Origin: an uncultured Balneolaceae bacterium
GTDB lineage: Bacteria > Bacteroidota > Rhodothermia > Balneolales > Balneolaceae
Length of the DNA stretch: 32,845 nucleotides
Assembly: GCA_937125285.1 (NCBI GenBank)
Contig: CAKZLH010000150.1
Coordinates: forward strand, 1-32,845
Direction of reading: 5' to 3'
Under the pieces are notes generated by a model. The model did not search any database. It saw nothing but the letters and a program-made list of their open reading frames with translations, and was not told the origin of the DNA. The first letter of the stretch is position 1. Each line of letters starts with the position of its first letter. Below are positions 1 through 8,574 of this stretch, in pieces. Both the position numbers and the translations under genes were made by a program.

Positions 1-56
1 GGTGTTTTAGCACTCTGATGTCGATCAAAAAGTTCCCGCGTAGTGTACTTGAGCAT
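1..56 (-). CDS. 5' fragment of an unidentified gene (cut by left edge)
   Basis: An ATG at 56-54 opens a frame that runs without a stop to the window edge; it reads MLKYTTRELFDRHQSAKT. It starts 22 nt after the stop codon of the subtilase gene on the same strand, the spacing seen between other genes here, so it is probably the next gene of the same transcription unit. Only 18 codons are visible, the family cannot be recognised, and a chance open frame of this length is possible. Confidence 0.4.
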   Translation of the reverse strand, partial: MLKYTTRELFDRHQSAKT

Positions 57-78
57 TGAATTGATAAAAAAGAGTCTG

Positions 79-1755
79 TTATTTTGTTCTATTTAACGCT
101 TCCAATACAGCCTTATGAGCATTAATGATACCACCAGATTTTGAAAGGGATGAAAAGGGAACTTCTTGAATACTCTCATTCTGCCCAGGTATGGGAACCA
201 TCGTATCGAGCTTGTTTACAGACTTCATTATAACATCTCTAATTTCTAGGGGTGATAATTCAGGGAAATAGTTCATGAGTAAAGCAAAAACACCCGTCAC
301 AACAGGGGCAGCCATACTTGTACCGTTGCTTAATTCATAGGTTTGATTGGGCATAGTCGAATAAATATCTACACCTGGAGCAAATATATCGACACTGGAT
401 AGTCCATAATTACTGAAAGCAGCCGCCAATCCATCAGCGCCACTCCAACCTGATGCACCAACAGTAACAAAATGACTGGATGTTTCATCAGCTGATATGT
501 TTGGATTTGGATAATTGGGCTCTACATCCACATTCTTTCCATCATTACCTGCGGCATGTATCATAATTACATCGCGCTCTTGTGCATACATAATGGCTTC
601 ATCGACTAAGAATTTTTGAGGTGAATAGGCTTTACCAAAGCTCATATTAATCACTTTAGCTCCGTTGTCTACAGCATAACGAATAGCATTAGCAACATCC
701 TTATCATGTTCATCGCCATTAGGAACCGCTCGTATAATCATTAATTCAACATCCGCAATTCCATGTATTCCAATGGAATTATCACGATCGGCACCTACTA
801 TACCGGCAACATGTGTTCCATGATCGTGATCAGGACCTTTTACATCTTCGTTTCCATACCATCGATTCTCCCAATCTTCATAATTATCACCAACAATGGA
901 TCTAGGATTAAATTCGATATTATAACCATAGTTTAATTGCGTGTTTAGCTGTTCTAAATATTCGTCTATTAAAGTTTCGGTAATCCCATTGTCTTGTAGC
1001 AGTGCAATAAATCCCAATGCTTCCTGCATGGCCATACTTAAATCTTCCTGTTCGAAATAGGAATTTACATCTACCGAATCCAATGAATTAGCCCCAATAA
1101 GAGATAATACACTAGAGATATTTAGCTGAATCTGTTTAATTTGTAGCAATTCTGACTCTAAATCGGATCTTTCCTGCAAAAAGCTCTCCTCGAGCTGTTT
1201 AAAGTTAGCGTATGAATCCTGGACTTCTTCCGATAAAAGATCCGTAGAATCAAGTCCCGAGAATTCTTCCAAACCTTTTCTATACAGTCGTGTTATCTCA
1301 TAGGTGTCAAAATTAACATGAGTTGAATCTGAACCGCCAATAAAATTCCAACCATATTGATCATCAATGTATCCATTGGCATCATCGTCTATACCATTAC
1401 CAACAATTTCATTCTTATTACTCCATATCCTTGCTTGCAAGTCTTCATGATCAATATCTGATCCGGAATCTATGATAGCTACAATCGTTTTTTTCGGAAC
1501 CCTACCTGAGCTTTCTAGCGCTAAATAAGCAGAATCTAAACTTATACCAACTTCAAAAGCACGAGCTAACTGATCCGCTGGATTGCCTTGTAGATGCCAT
1601 CCTTTGGTAGGCTCGTTGATGACAAATCGTTCCTCAGAAACTTCTGTTTGTGATTCTTCAGCGTCAACTATTTCATTGGATTCGGTAATCACTCGGCTGG
1701 GAGCACATGAAACCGTTAATAAGATGAGTAGGGTAATAAGCCAAAAATGCTTCAT
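79..1755 (-). CDS. S8 family (subtilisin-like) serine protease, lipoprotein
   Basis: Subtilase predicted to be anchored as a lipoprotein: residues 1-17 are a short hydrophobic signal ending in a lipobox (LLTVSC, Cys17). The catalytic triad is visible as Asp96 (VAIIDSGSD), His312 (DHGTHVAG) and Ser480 (NGTSMAAP), with the oxyanion Asn404 in AAGND. An acidic stretch near residues 119-132 (GNGIDDDANGYIDD) looks like the calcium-binding loop common in Bacteroidota subtilases. About 215 residues separate Asp and His; much of 150-290 is Glu/Leu/Gln-rich and helical, well beyond the compact subtilisin core, so the protein is longer than simple subtilisins. No sorting domain is seen at the C-terminus. 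The ATG overlaps the TGA of the upstream DUF445 gene (ATGA), suggesting translational coupling. The substrate is unknown. Confidence 0.93.
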   Translation of the reverse strand: MKHFWLITLLILLTVSCAPSRVITESNEIVDAEESQTEVSEERFVINEPTKGWHLQGNPADQLARAFEVGISLDSAYLALESSGRVPKKTIVAIIDSGSDIDHEDLQARIWSNKNEIVGNGIDDDANGYIDDQYGWNFIGGSDSTHVNFDTYEITRLYRKGLEEFSGLDSTDLLSEEVQDSYANFKQLEESFLQERSDLESELLQIKQIQLNISSVLSLIGANSLDSVDVNSYFEQEDLSMAMQEALGFIALLQDNGITETLIDEYLEQLNTQLNYGYNIEFNPRSIVGDNYEDWENRWYGNEDVKGPDHDHGTHVAGIVGADRDNSIGIHGIADVELMIIRAVPNGDEHDKDVANAIRYAVDNGAKVINMSFGKAYSPQKFLVDEAIMYAQERDVIMIHAAGNDGKNVDVEPNYPNPNISADETSSHFVTVGASGWSGADGLAAAFSNYGLSSVDIFAPGVDIYSTMPNQTYELSNGTSMAAPVVTGVFALLMNYFPELSPLEIRDVIMKSVNKLDTMVPIPGQNESIQEVPFSSLSKSGGIINAHKAVLEALNRTK

Positions 1756-2879
1756 AGTTTCGTCCTTTTGGTACTTAAATGTGATAGTAATTGATCTAAA
1801 AGATACATGCTAGTTATGAGAATACTAATTGTAATAATACTGATGAGCGGTTTCCAAATAATACACCCACCAACAAAACCAATGACCGCTCCCAATTGCT
1901 GAATGTAGCGGAGCTCTTCGTTGGTAGAATTTCTAATAAGGGATTCTATTTGAGATTCATCGTAAGATTCAAGGTGAACCTTAATGTACGTAAATATATC
2001 TAGCTGGTGAATAAGTTCGTGGGTCCAGACGAGAATCCTTTGCTCAATCCAATGGATATTTTGCTCTATGTAGTGGGGTAGCTGATCATAAAAAGTATCC
2101 GACTGCTCGAGATGAAAATGTACATCTTGCGGAATAGTATCCAGTGATTGAAGCAAAAGCTCATTTAATTCAGCACCTTTAATAAAGGTATAGGTCTTAA
2201 GCGCAAACTTATTTAAAGAATCTCCTTCAATTTTTTTATGTATTTGATGTTCTAATACATCAGCAACGGATTGTTTAAACTTGGTATTTGAAAATATGTC
2301 AACCATTAAATCATGAATGTGTTCCTTTATTTCTTCTCTAAATTCAATATCGGAACTCATTTTTTGGGTTCGTTCCATTAATATGTGTTTCAGTTTTGGC
2401 AACAATTCTGAACTGTGTATGTAATCTTTAATATGTTTAGGGCTTAATAACTCTGTGGAGATGGTATCGGCTAGACGTACAGCAATTCTATTTTTCTGCC
2501 TTGGCACCAAACCCTGCCCCAATATTGGTCGTTTTGTTACCGGTTTGAACAACATCGTAATCGCCAGCCAATTTGTTACATAGCCTATTAAACCACTAAC
2601 ACTCAACATTCGAAGCAGTCCTTCTAGTGAATGAGCTTCACTAAACACCTGCAACTCAAGTTGATTAAAATCCCAAAAAAATGATGTTAGAAATCCTAGA
2701 AAAAGGATCCATGGAAAGACTCTTAATAAGGTCTTAATAATCTGATAATCAGCGTTTTTCCGTCTTGATACTTTGGATAAATTTGCATCAGTAGTTTCAA
2801 CCGGTGAAGAAGTAGTCTCGTACTTTAACCAGTAGGATCGAAGGGTAGAGGCTATATTGGTAAGGAAACGATCAAACAC
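1752..2879 (-). CDS. DUF445 family membrane protein
   Basis: Membrane protein of the DUF445 (YheB/YjiN-like) family, whose function is not established. Two hydrophobic segments sit near residues 49-70 and 92-112; the second carries the family signature GYVTNWLAITMLFKP. A long amphipathic helical middle follows, and a C-terminal hydrophobic hairpin (about 325-365) begins with QLGAVIGFVGG, also typical of the family. The start is GTG, 8 nt after the ybeY stop, and the 3' end overlaps the subtilase start by 4 nt, so ybeY, this gene and the subtilase probably share a transcript. Length of 375 residues is usual for the family. The identification rests on the signature motif and topology. Confidence 0.85.
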   Translation of the reverse strand: MFDRFLTNIASTLRSYWLKYETTSSPVETTDANLSKVSRRKNADYQIIKTLLRVFPWILFLGFLTSFFWDFNQLELQVFSEAHSLEGLLRMLSVSGLIGYVTNWLAITMLFKPVTKRPILGQGLVPRQKNRIAVRLADTISTELLSPKHIKDYIHSSELLPKLKHILMERTQKMSSDIEFREEIKEHIHDLMVDIFSNTKFKQSVADVLEHQIHKKIEGDSLNKFALKTYTFIKGAELNELLLQSLDTIPQDVHFHLEQSDTFYDQLPHYIEQNIHWIEQRILVWTHELIHQLDIFTYIKVHLESYDESQIESLIRNSTNEELRYIQQLGAVIGFVGGCIIWKPLISIITISILITSMYLLDQLLSHLSTKRTKL

Positions 2880-2887
2880 TATAGAAT

Positions 2888-3334
2888 CTAAACGGGTGAT
2901 TGATTCACTAAGTCAAGAATAGCATCTTCTTCTTTGGTCATGTTCTCTTTATGAGCTTGGGTATCATCCTTGAAATCCAGTAGATGAAGCAATCCGTGCA
3001 CGACTATTCTCAAAAATTCTTGTTCAGTGCTAATGCTTAGTTCTTGAGCCTGTTCAATTACACGAGGTAAACAGATATACAGTGTACCTTCTAATGTGCT
3101 AATATCATTCAATTCCGTATCGTGATAATAAAATGTGATGATATCGGTAACATAATTCTTGCCTAGATGTTCGTGATTAATTCGAACAATTTCATGTTCG
3201 TTTACCAATACAATTTCAACCCCTTCAAAAGTACAATTAAAACGCTGCATCATTACCGAGAAAGCTTTGTCTAGCAATTCGGATGATGGCTTAAAGTGAT
3301 GGCTAGTCGTATTGTATAGGTGATAAACACTCAT
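2888..3334 (-). CDS. ybeY: Endoribonuclease/rRNA maturation factor YbeY
   Basis: YbeY is a metal-dependent RNase needed for 16S rRNA 3'-end maturation and ribosome quality control. The metal-site motif is at residues 113-124 (HGLLHLLDFKDD). His113 and His117 match the first two ligands. The third His of the E. coli-type HGxLHLxGYDH motif is replaced by Asp123, a variant I recall from Bacteroidota homologues. The upstream strand and helix with LVNEHEIVRINHEHLGKNYVTDIITF correspond to the conserved substrate-groove region (NxxyRxkdxpTDVLSF). Length of 148 residues is normal. It lies 8 nt upstream of the DUF445 gene and follows an unknown ORF. Confidence 0.95.
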   Translation of the reverse strand: MSVYHLYNTTSHHFKPSSELLDKAFSVMMQRFNCTFEGVEIVLVNEHEIVRINHEHLGKNYVTDIITFYYHDTELNDISTLEGTLYICLPRVIEQAQELSISTEQEFLRIVVHGLLHLLDFKDDTQAHKENMTKEEDAILDLVNQSPV

Positions 3335-3368
3335 AGTGCTTCAGCTAGTTTAGTGAACACAGCTTCTG

Positions 3369-3821
3369 CTATTCATCAAAGCTGAAATTATCATCCATGG
3401 TATCTGTAAGAGATAATGCGATACCGCACATCATAATATCTTCGGGTAATTGTGTAAAATCTCCTTGAGTGATCATTTCATCTACATTTGCATAAAGACT
3501 GCAACCTGCTTCTTTTTCTACAATTAGGCCAGAGGTCTTATTCCCAGATTTACCAAAAAAGGTAACCTGATGGAGAATATCACTAGCTATAAATGCCGTA
3601 CAATTATGTAACTGTAAGAAGGTATTACTAGCATACACAGACACCATATTCATAGTTTCACCTTGTACTGTGAGACCTAGATGTATTTCAAGAGCTAATT
3701 TACGATCATGTTCGGGATCTTTTAGTTCAAGTCGAAAAACATCTTCGCCTAGTGGTTTGGCGACCGTGCCTAATACCTGAGCTATAGTAGTTATATTTTC
3801 GGCAGTAAAGGTGTGTATCAT
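3369..3821 (-). CDS. Hypothetical cytosolic protein
   Basis: I do not recognise this protein. With the ATG at 3821 it has 150 residues, no signal peptide and no membrane segment. It looks like a compact alternating alpha/beta domain with an acidic tail (DTMDDNFSFDE) and four scattered cysteines rather than a metal motif. The frame stays open upstream, giving alternative starts at 3866 (ATG) and 3875 (GTG). Those add a Cys-rich piece (MLACGLLACHNQLFC) that reads like translated leader, so I prefer 3821; none has a clear Shine-Dalgarno sequence. It lies between the DUF2723 gene (30 nt or more away) and ybeY (34 nt), all on one strand, so it is probably co-transcribed with ybeY. Confidence 0.65.
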   Translation of the reverse strand: MIHTFTAENITTIAQVLGTVAKPLGEDVFRLELKDPEHDRKLALEIHLGLTVQGETMNMVSVYASNTFLQLHNCTAFIASDILHQVTFFGKSGNKTSGLIVEKEAGCSLYANVDEMITQGDFTQLPEDIMMCGIALSLTDTMDDNFSFDE

Positions 3822-3905
3822 ACAAAAAAGTTGGTTATGACAAGCTAGCAATCCACATGCTAACATAAAAGTCACTAAAATGTATACGTATAATCTATAA
3901 AAATG

Positions 3906-6890
3906 TTAAAGTATTCCATAGCGTTGAATTTCAGCCTCACTTTCTTCTTTGGTTGTTGGTAAGGCCGGAAAAGGGGTGTTCAGCATGATGCTGTTGATCT
4001 CTTGTGCAAGCTCTGTAGCTGCAACTTCATTACCAGCTTGATAATGTAAATATTGAGTAATAATGAGATACTGACGACTTTGAATGATTTGTTCGCCTAA
4101 TTGTTGGGTTTGATTGTATGCATTTTGAACCTTGGGTCGTAAATCACGCTGTTTTTTAACATCACCGCTTCTTCGTGCAGCTTCAAATTCTTCATTCATC
4201 TGATTGAATTCCGTTTCATATCGTTCAAAAATCCCGAAGTTGTCATTGAATTCACGAACGACCACCGGTTGAATTCTATCCGCTATGACTTGTGCTTGCT
4301 CCAAATCGTTCAACTTTAGGTAATTGATGGCATATAGAGCCTGTATATTATAGCTTTCCTCATCTTCCCTGAAGGGTATTTTTTCCTCAGAAAAATCGAG
4401 CCAGTACTGCGCAGAATCGGGCTGTCCTAATTCTTGGTATCTCTCTGATAACTGAAGGAAGGTATAGCGATAATTACTGAGCATCCGTCGGATATTTTCG
4501 TCAAAATAAACATCTGGGTTATTCCACTCAGTGAATGAAAAGTTCCTCAGTCTCTTAGAGTGAATGGTAGGGTCAATGTACCCCATGGTTCTAGAATTAA
4601 AACGCTTAGGTATAATTCTATAGGCTTTACCCTCTGTTCGGAAATAGGGCTCTAGATCTAACATACTTTGAGAGGATACGGTATTTGCGAAGTATATTGG
4701 GCGTAGCCACTCGTTTGTCTGTAACAAGTCAATGATCATTAAGTCCTGAACTTGCATGTAGTAAATACCATTACCCTGTTGATCTCGACCGTACAGTCGA
4801 CCCTCAACTCGCCAGTTTAATTCATCATCTAACTCATCTACAGGCATTTCAAAATCGACGCCTGTTTTAAGTATTTGCAGACTTGTATCAGGTCGAACCC
4901 CGATGGCTTCTTTGTATTTTTGATCTTCAGAGAAGGCTAATTTTAAGGCCTCCTTGTCTACTGGGATTCGAATATTCTTGGGCTCCCAACGATCGATTCT
5001 AGACGTGATTCGATCTATTTCTTCATCGGTATAACTAAAGGGTAGAGGCGCTGATTCGTGCGACCACTGGTTTTTTAATTGCTTAATATACCAATCGGTA
5101 TTCAACAAACTAAGACATACAATTCGCACATCGGTACGAACCCCTTCAACTTCTTGGGCATACCATAATGGAAAGGTATCGTTGTCGCCATTTGTGAATA
5201 CAATAGCATTAGGTGCCAACGAATTTAGTAGGTTTTTAGCATAATCAGGGGCTACATATCTATTACTTCTATCATGATCATCCCAATTCTGATACCCCAT
5301 CCAAGCTGGAGAGGCCAGCAATAGAAAAACAACCAATCCAATACTAATCGAACTGTTTTTTAATTTATGATGAATAAATTCTATTAGTCCAGTAGCACCT
5401 AAGCCTATCCAAATAGCAAACGCAAAAAAGGAGCCTACATAGGCATAATCTCGTTCCCTTGGTTGATAGGGAGGCTGATTGAGAAAGACTATAATAGCGA
5501 GACCTGTAACGATGAATAGTACCAGAACGGCCAGTGCTCGATTACGATCTGCCCTGAAATGATAAAGGATCCCTAATAGCCCTAACAGCAGTGGAATGAA
5601 ATAATAGGCATTGCTTGCTTTGTTCTCTGGGTATTTTTCAGGTCCGAATCCAGATTGCCATCCAGTATCTTGTATGTCGGATACTCTACCAACAAAATTC
5701 CAGTTAAAATACCTCAGATACATGTGTCGAACTTGATAGTCCCAAAAATAATGAAGGTCACTATCGTAGCGAGAATAATAAGAAAGGTGATTAGGAGCTT
5801 GAGAATGTCTTCTAGGTAACCAAACCTCTTCTTGAGTGTTAATCTGTCCCGTAGCTGCATCGTATGAATTCCCCTTCAATATAGGGGTATCTCCATACTG
5901 TTCACGCTTTAAATAACTCACAAAATCCTCTACCGTTTCCGGATCGTTCTCATCTACCGGAGGATCGGCAATACTTCGTATCATAATAACGGAATACGAA
6001 GAATACCCTATAATGATCATCACATAGCTTATAAGTGCTATATTGGCCAATCGGTGCTTGTGTTTTTGGGTGTAATAAATACCAAAAACGAGCATACCAA
6101 TCAGCAAAATTATAAAAGTGAAAGGCCCAATTAAACCATAGGAAGCATCGTTTATTTTTGAAGCCCAATCGGGTAATTTTTGTATTGTGATGGGATAAAT
6201 TAGGAAGAATGATACTACAGAAATCACCCCCATGACCACAAAACTTGTGATATCAAAACGCTCTTTCACTTTGAAATAAACAATAAGAGCAACAAAAAAG
6301 AGTGCCAGTAGATTGAGTAAGTGAACCCCAATGGCTAGACCAAACATATAAGCGATAAGTACCAGCCAGCGTTCACTATAGACTTTATCATGGTTTTCAG
6401 ACCACTTAAGCGCTAACCAAACTACAATAGCCGTAAAAAACATAGACATCGCATACACTTCAGCTTCCACCGCGTTGAACCAAAATGTATCGGTAACTGC
6501 AAAGGTCAAACTACCGACCAATGCGCCACCATAGGTTGAAATACGATCACCTAATGACCATTCAGTAACCACTGGTTTGAATTCTCTAATCAAACGTACC
6601 ACAATTAAATAAAGAAGCATCACAGTAAGTGCAGAAGACAATACACTCATAAAATTGATACTTAATGCTACGTATTGAGTAGGCATAAACATCGAAAATA
6701 ATCGACCGAGTAATGAATAGAAGGGAGCCCCCGGAGGGTGATTTACTTGTAACCCATGAGCTACCGCAATGAATTCACCTGCATCCCAAAAACTAGCCGT
6801 TGGAGACATGGTTAGGGTGTAGATGATGAGGGAGATAAAAAATACAACTAACGCTAGCAGCTTATTAGTCTTCTGATGTGAGTCAAACAT
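3906..6890 (-). CDS. DUF2723 family polytopic membrane protein (putative GT-C glycosyltransferase)
   Basis: Large membrane protein (994 residues) of the DUF2723 family, characteristic of Bacteroidota and relatives. The N-terminal signature is clear: LTMSPTASFWDAGEFIAVAH then VNHPPGAPFYSLLGRL (about residues 27-65). The acidic residues after TM1 (Asp36, Glu39) and the HPPG loop (51-54) resemble the first periplasmic loop of protein-O-mannosyltransferase/ArnT-type GT-C enzymes, so transfer of a sugar from a lipid donor is inferred but not proven. Roughly a dozen hydrophobic segments lie between 10 and 540. A large soluble domain follows, with helical, TPR-like repeats from about 805 (tyrosine/leucine-rich helices around RYQELGQPDSAQYWLDFS). 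The ATG at 6890 faces a 166-nt divergent intergenic region. Confidence 0.88.
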   Translation of the reverse strand: MFDSHQKTNKLLALVVFFISLIIYTLTMSPTASFWDAGEFIAVAHGLQVNHPPGAPFYSLLGRLFSMFMPTQYVALSINFMSVLSSALTVMLLYLIVVRLIREFKPVVTEWSLGDRISTYGGALVGSLTFAVTDTFWFNAVEAEVYAMSMFFTAIVVWLALKWSENHDKVYSERWLVLIAYMFGLAIGVHLLNLLALFFVALIVYFKVKERFDITSFVVMGVISVVSFFLIYPITIQKLPDWASKINDASYGLIGPFTFIILLIGMLVFGIYYTQKHKHRLANIALISYVMIIIGYSSYSVIMIRSIADPPVDENDPETVEDFVSYLKREQYGDTPILKGNSYDAATGQINTQEEVWLPRRHSQAPNHLSYYSRYDSDLHYFWDYQVRHMYLRYFNWNFVGRVSDIQDTGWQSGFGPEKYPENKASNAYYFIPLLLGLLGILYHFRADRNRALAVLVLFIVTGLAIIVFLNQPPYQPRERDYAYVGSFFAFAIWIGLGATGLIEFIHHKLKNSSISIGLVVFLLLASPAWMGYQNWDDHDRSNRYVAPDYAKNLLNSLAPNAIVFTNGDNDTFPLWYAQEVEGVRTDVRIVCLSLLNTDWYIKQLKNQWSHESAPLPFSYTDEEIDRITSRIDRWEPKNIRIPVDKEALKLAFSEDQKYKEAIGVRPDTSLQILKTGVDFEMPVDELDDELNWRVEGRLYGRDQQGNGIYYMQVQDLMIIDLLQTNEWLRPIYFANTVSSQSMLDLEPYFRTEGKAYRIIPKRFNSRTMGYIDPTIHSKRLRNFSFTEWNNPDVYFDENIRRMLSNYRYTFLQLSERYQELGQPDSAQYWLDFSEEKIPFREDEESYNIQALYAINYLKLNDLEQAQVIADRIQPVVVREFNDNFGIFERYETEFNQMNEEFEAARRSGDVKKQRDLRPKVQNAYNQTQQLGEQIIQSRQYLIITQYLHYQAGNEVAATELAQEINSIMLNTPFPALPTTKEESEAEIQRYGIL

Positions 6891-7056
6891 TTAGTATAAT
6901 CTTACAGCAATGATGATTGATATTGTGTCAACATAAAAGTAGGTTAGTAGCGCCTTTTAAAGTGACCCTTAATGATAGGGATAGCACTGTTTGAATCAAA
7001 ACAAAACAAAGCTACAAACCACTTCTAAAATACTATACTCAGCCAATATTTTCACA

Positions 7057-8574
7057 ATGAAAAACGACGAAATTAAATCTTCTAATACAAGTACTAGTGA
7101 ACTTTCGCAAAGATTTACATCTAAATGGGGTTTAATTTTAAGTGTATTGGGTATCGCTATAGGTACAGGTAATATTTGGAGGTTCCCACGTATTGCTGCT
7201 CAAAATGGAGGTGAAGCTGGAGCGGGGGCTTTTTTAGTTGCCTGGATTAGCTTCTTGTTTATATGGTCCATCCCTCTAATTATTGCAGAATATGGCATTG
7301 GAAAGAATGGAAGAAGGGGTATAGTTGAATCTTTTGCACAAATAGCTGGAGAAAAAAAAGCATGGATGGGGGCGTTTATTGGTTTCGTTGCAACCGCCAT
7401 TATGTTCTACTATTCTGTGGTGGCGGGATGGTGTTTATACTATTTATTCGAATCACTACAGTTCGGGTTGCCTAATAACTACCAAGATGCCCTGAGTGTT
7501 TGGGATAATTTCCATGGAAGAGGTATTCCAGTGATTACTCATGGAATTATTATGATATTGGGTTCATGGGTAGTAATTAAAGGTATCTCATCCATTGAAA
7601 AGGCAAATAAGATACTTATTCCCATACTATTCCTCATTTTAATGATTTCTTTAATTAATGCGGTGAGTTTACCTGGGTCGTGGGCGGGTATTAGCTACCT
7701 ATTTACGCCTGATTGGTCAACACTGACAGAGCCTAGAATTTGGCTAGAGGCACTAACCCAAAACGCTTGGGATACAGGTGCTGCGTGGGGTTTAATACTA
7801 ACCTATGCCGCTTATATGCGAACCAATGACCGCATAACCATAAGTGCATTCCAAACAGGCATTGGAAACAATCTGATTTCATTAACCGCTGCTATTATCA
7901 TATTCTCAACAGTATTTGGAACCTTGGGCAATACGATGAGTAACTCTGAGGTGTTGGAGGTAATGAAAAGCTCTGGTCCCGCCAGTACGGGATTAACGTT
8001 TATATGGATGCCGCAACTTTTCTCATCTATGTCGGGAGGGGGAATTTTCTCTGTTCTTTTCTTCCTGGGCTTAAGTTTTGCCGCTTTCAGCTCCCTTTTA
8101 TCTATGATTGAACTAGTTGTTAAGGTAGCCGTTGACGCTGGATTTACTCGAAAGAAGGCCACCATTTTAACGGGTATGGCTGGCTTTGTCTTTGGTTTAC
8201 CTTCTGCCTTGAACCTAACCTTCTTCGGTAATCAGGATTTTGTATGGGGTGTTGGACTCATGGTTTCTGGTGCGTTTATATCCTATGCGGTTATCCAATA
8301 TGGAGAATCGAAATTTCGAACCGACATCATTCATCAAGAAGGAGAAAAATATCCCCTAGGTAAATGGTGGGATTTAATTATAAAGTACATTGTCCCGGTT
8401 GAAGTAATCACACTCTTAGTTTGGTGGATGTACTTAAGCGCTACCGAATATGCACCAGATCAATGGTTTAATCCATTAAGTCCATACTCTGTAGCCACTG
8501 TTTTGGTGCAGTGGGGTATAGCCTTGTTATTAGTGAGAATGTTTCAAAAAAGACTGTTGGTTAATCAAAAGTAA
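7057..8574 (+). CDS. Sodium-dependent transporter, neurotransmitter:sodium symporter (SNF/NSS) family
   Basis: Secondary transporter of the LeuT-fold NSS family, probably Na+-driven uptake of an amino acid or similar amine. TM1 carries the family hallmark for Na+ and substrate binding: GIAIGTGNIWRFPRIAAQNGG (residues 32-52, here split by an unwound GTGN turn). About 11-12 hydrophobic segments follow, ending with a tryptophan-rich last helix. I chose ATG 7057 (505 residues). An upstream in-frame TTG at 6991 would add 22 polar residues with no domain value. The gene is monocistronic on the plus strand and runs into the convergent repeat-protein gene with a 14-nt 3' overlap. Substrate cannot be told from sequence. 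A second family member lies at 21977-23323. Confidence 0.93.
   Translation: MKNDEIKSSNTSTSELSQRFTSKWGLILSVLGIAIGTGNIWRFPRIAAQNGGEAGAGAFLVAWISFLFIWSIPLIIAEYGIGKNGRRGIVESFAQIAGEKKAWMGAFIGFVATAIMFYYSVVAGWCLYYLFESLQFGLPNNYQDALSVWDNFHGRGIPVITHGIIMILGSWVVIKGISSIEKANKILIPILFLILMISLINAVSLPGSWAGISYLFTPDWSTLTEPRIWLEALTQNAWDTGAAWGLILTYAAYMRTNDRITISAFQTGIGNNLISLTAAIIIFSTVFGTLGNTMSNSEVLEVMKSSGPASTGLTFIWMPQLFSSMSGGGIFSVLFFLGLSFAAFSSLLSMIELVVKVAVDAGFTRKKATILTGMAGFVFGLPSALNLTFFGNQDFVWGVGLMVSGAFISYAVIQYGESKFRTDIIHQEGEKYPLGKWWDLIIKYIVPVEVITLLVWWMYLSATEYAPDQWFNPLSPYSVATVLVQWGIALLLVRMFQKRLLVNQK

Noticed and set aside
6903..6931. TTGACA-like box (minus strand) before the DUF2723 gene
   Set aside because: No TATAAT-like or TAnnTTTG box lies at a workable distance, so I do not call a promoter.
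6990..7020. TTTG followed 19 nt later by TACAAACC before the plus-strand symporter
   Set aside because: Only the TA of the -7 box fits; the TTTG half is missing.
6991..7056. Upstream TTG start for the first sodium symporter
   Set aside because: It would add 22 polar residues before an ATG that begins the natural N-terminus; no ribosome-binding site supports it.
7812..8165. 117-codon minus-strand frame inside the symporter gene
   Set aside because: It lies wholly inside a gene with a clear family match on the opposite strand and has no domain-like features.
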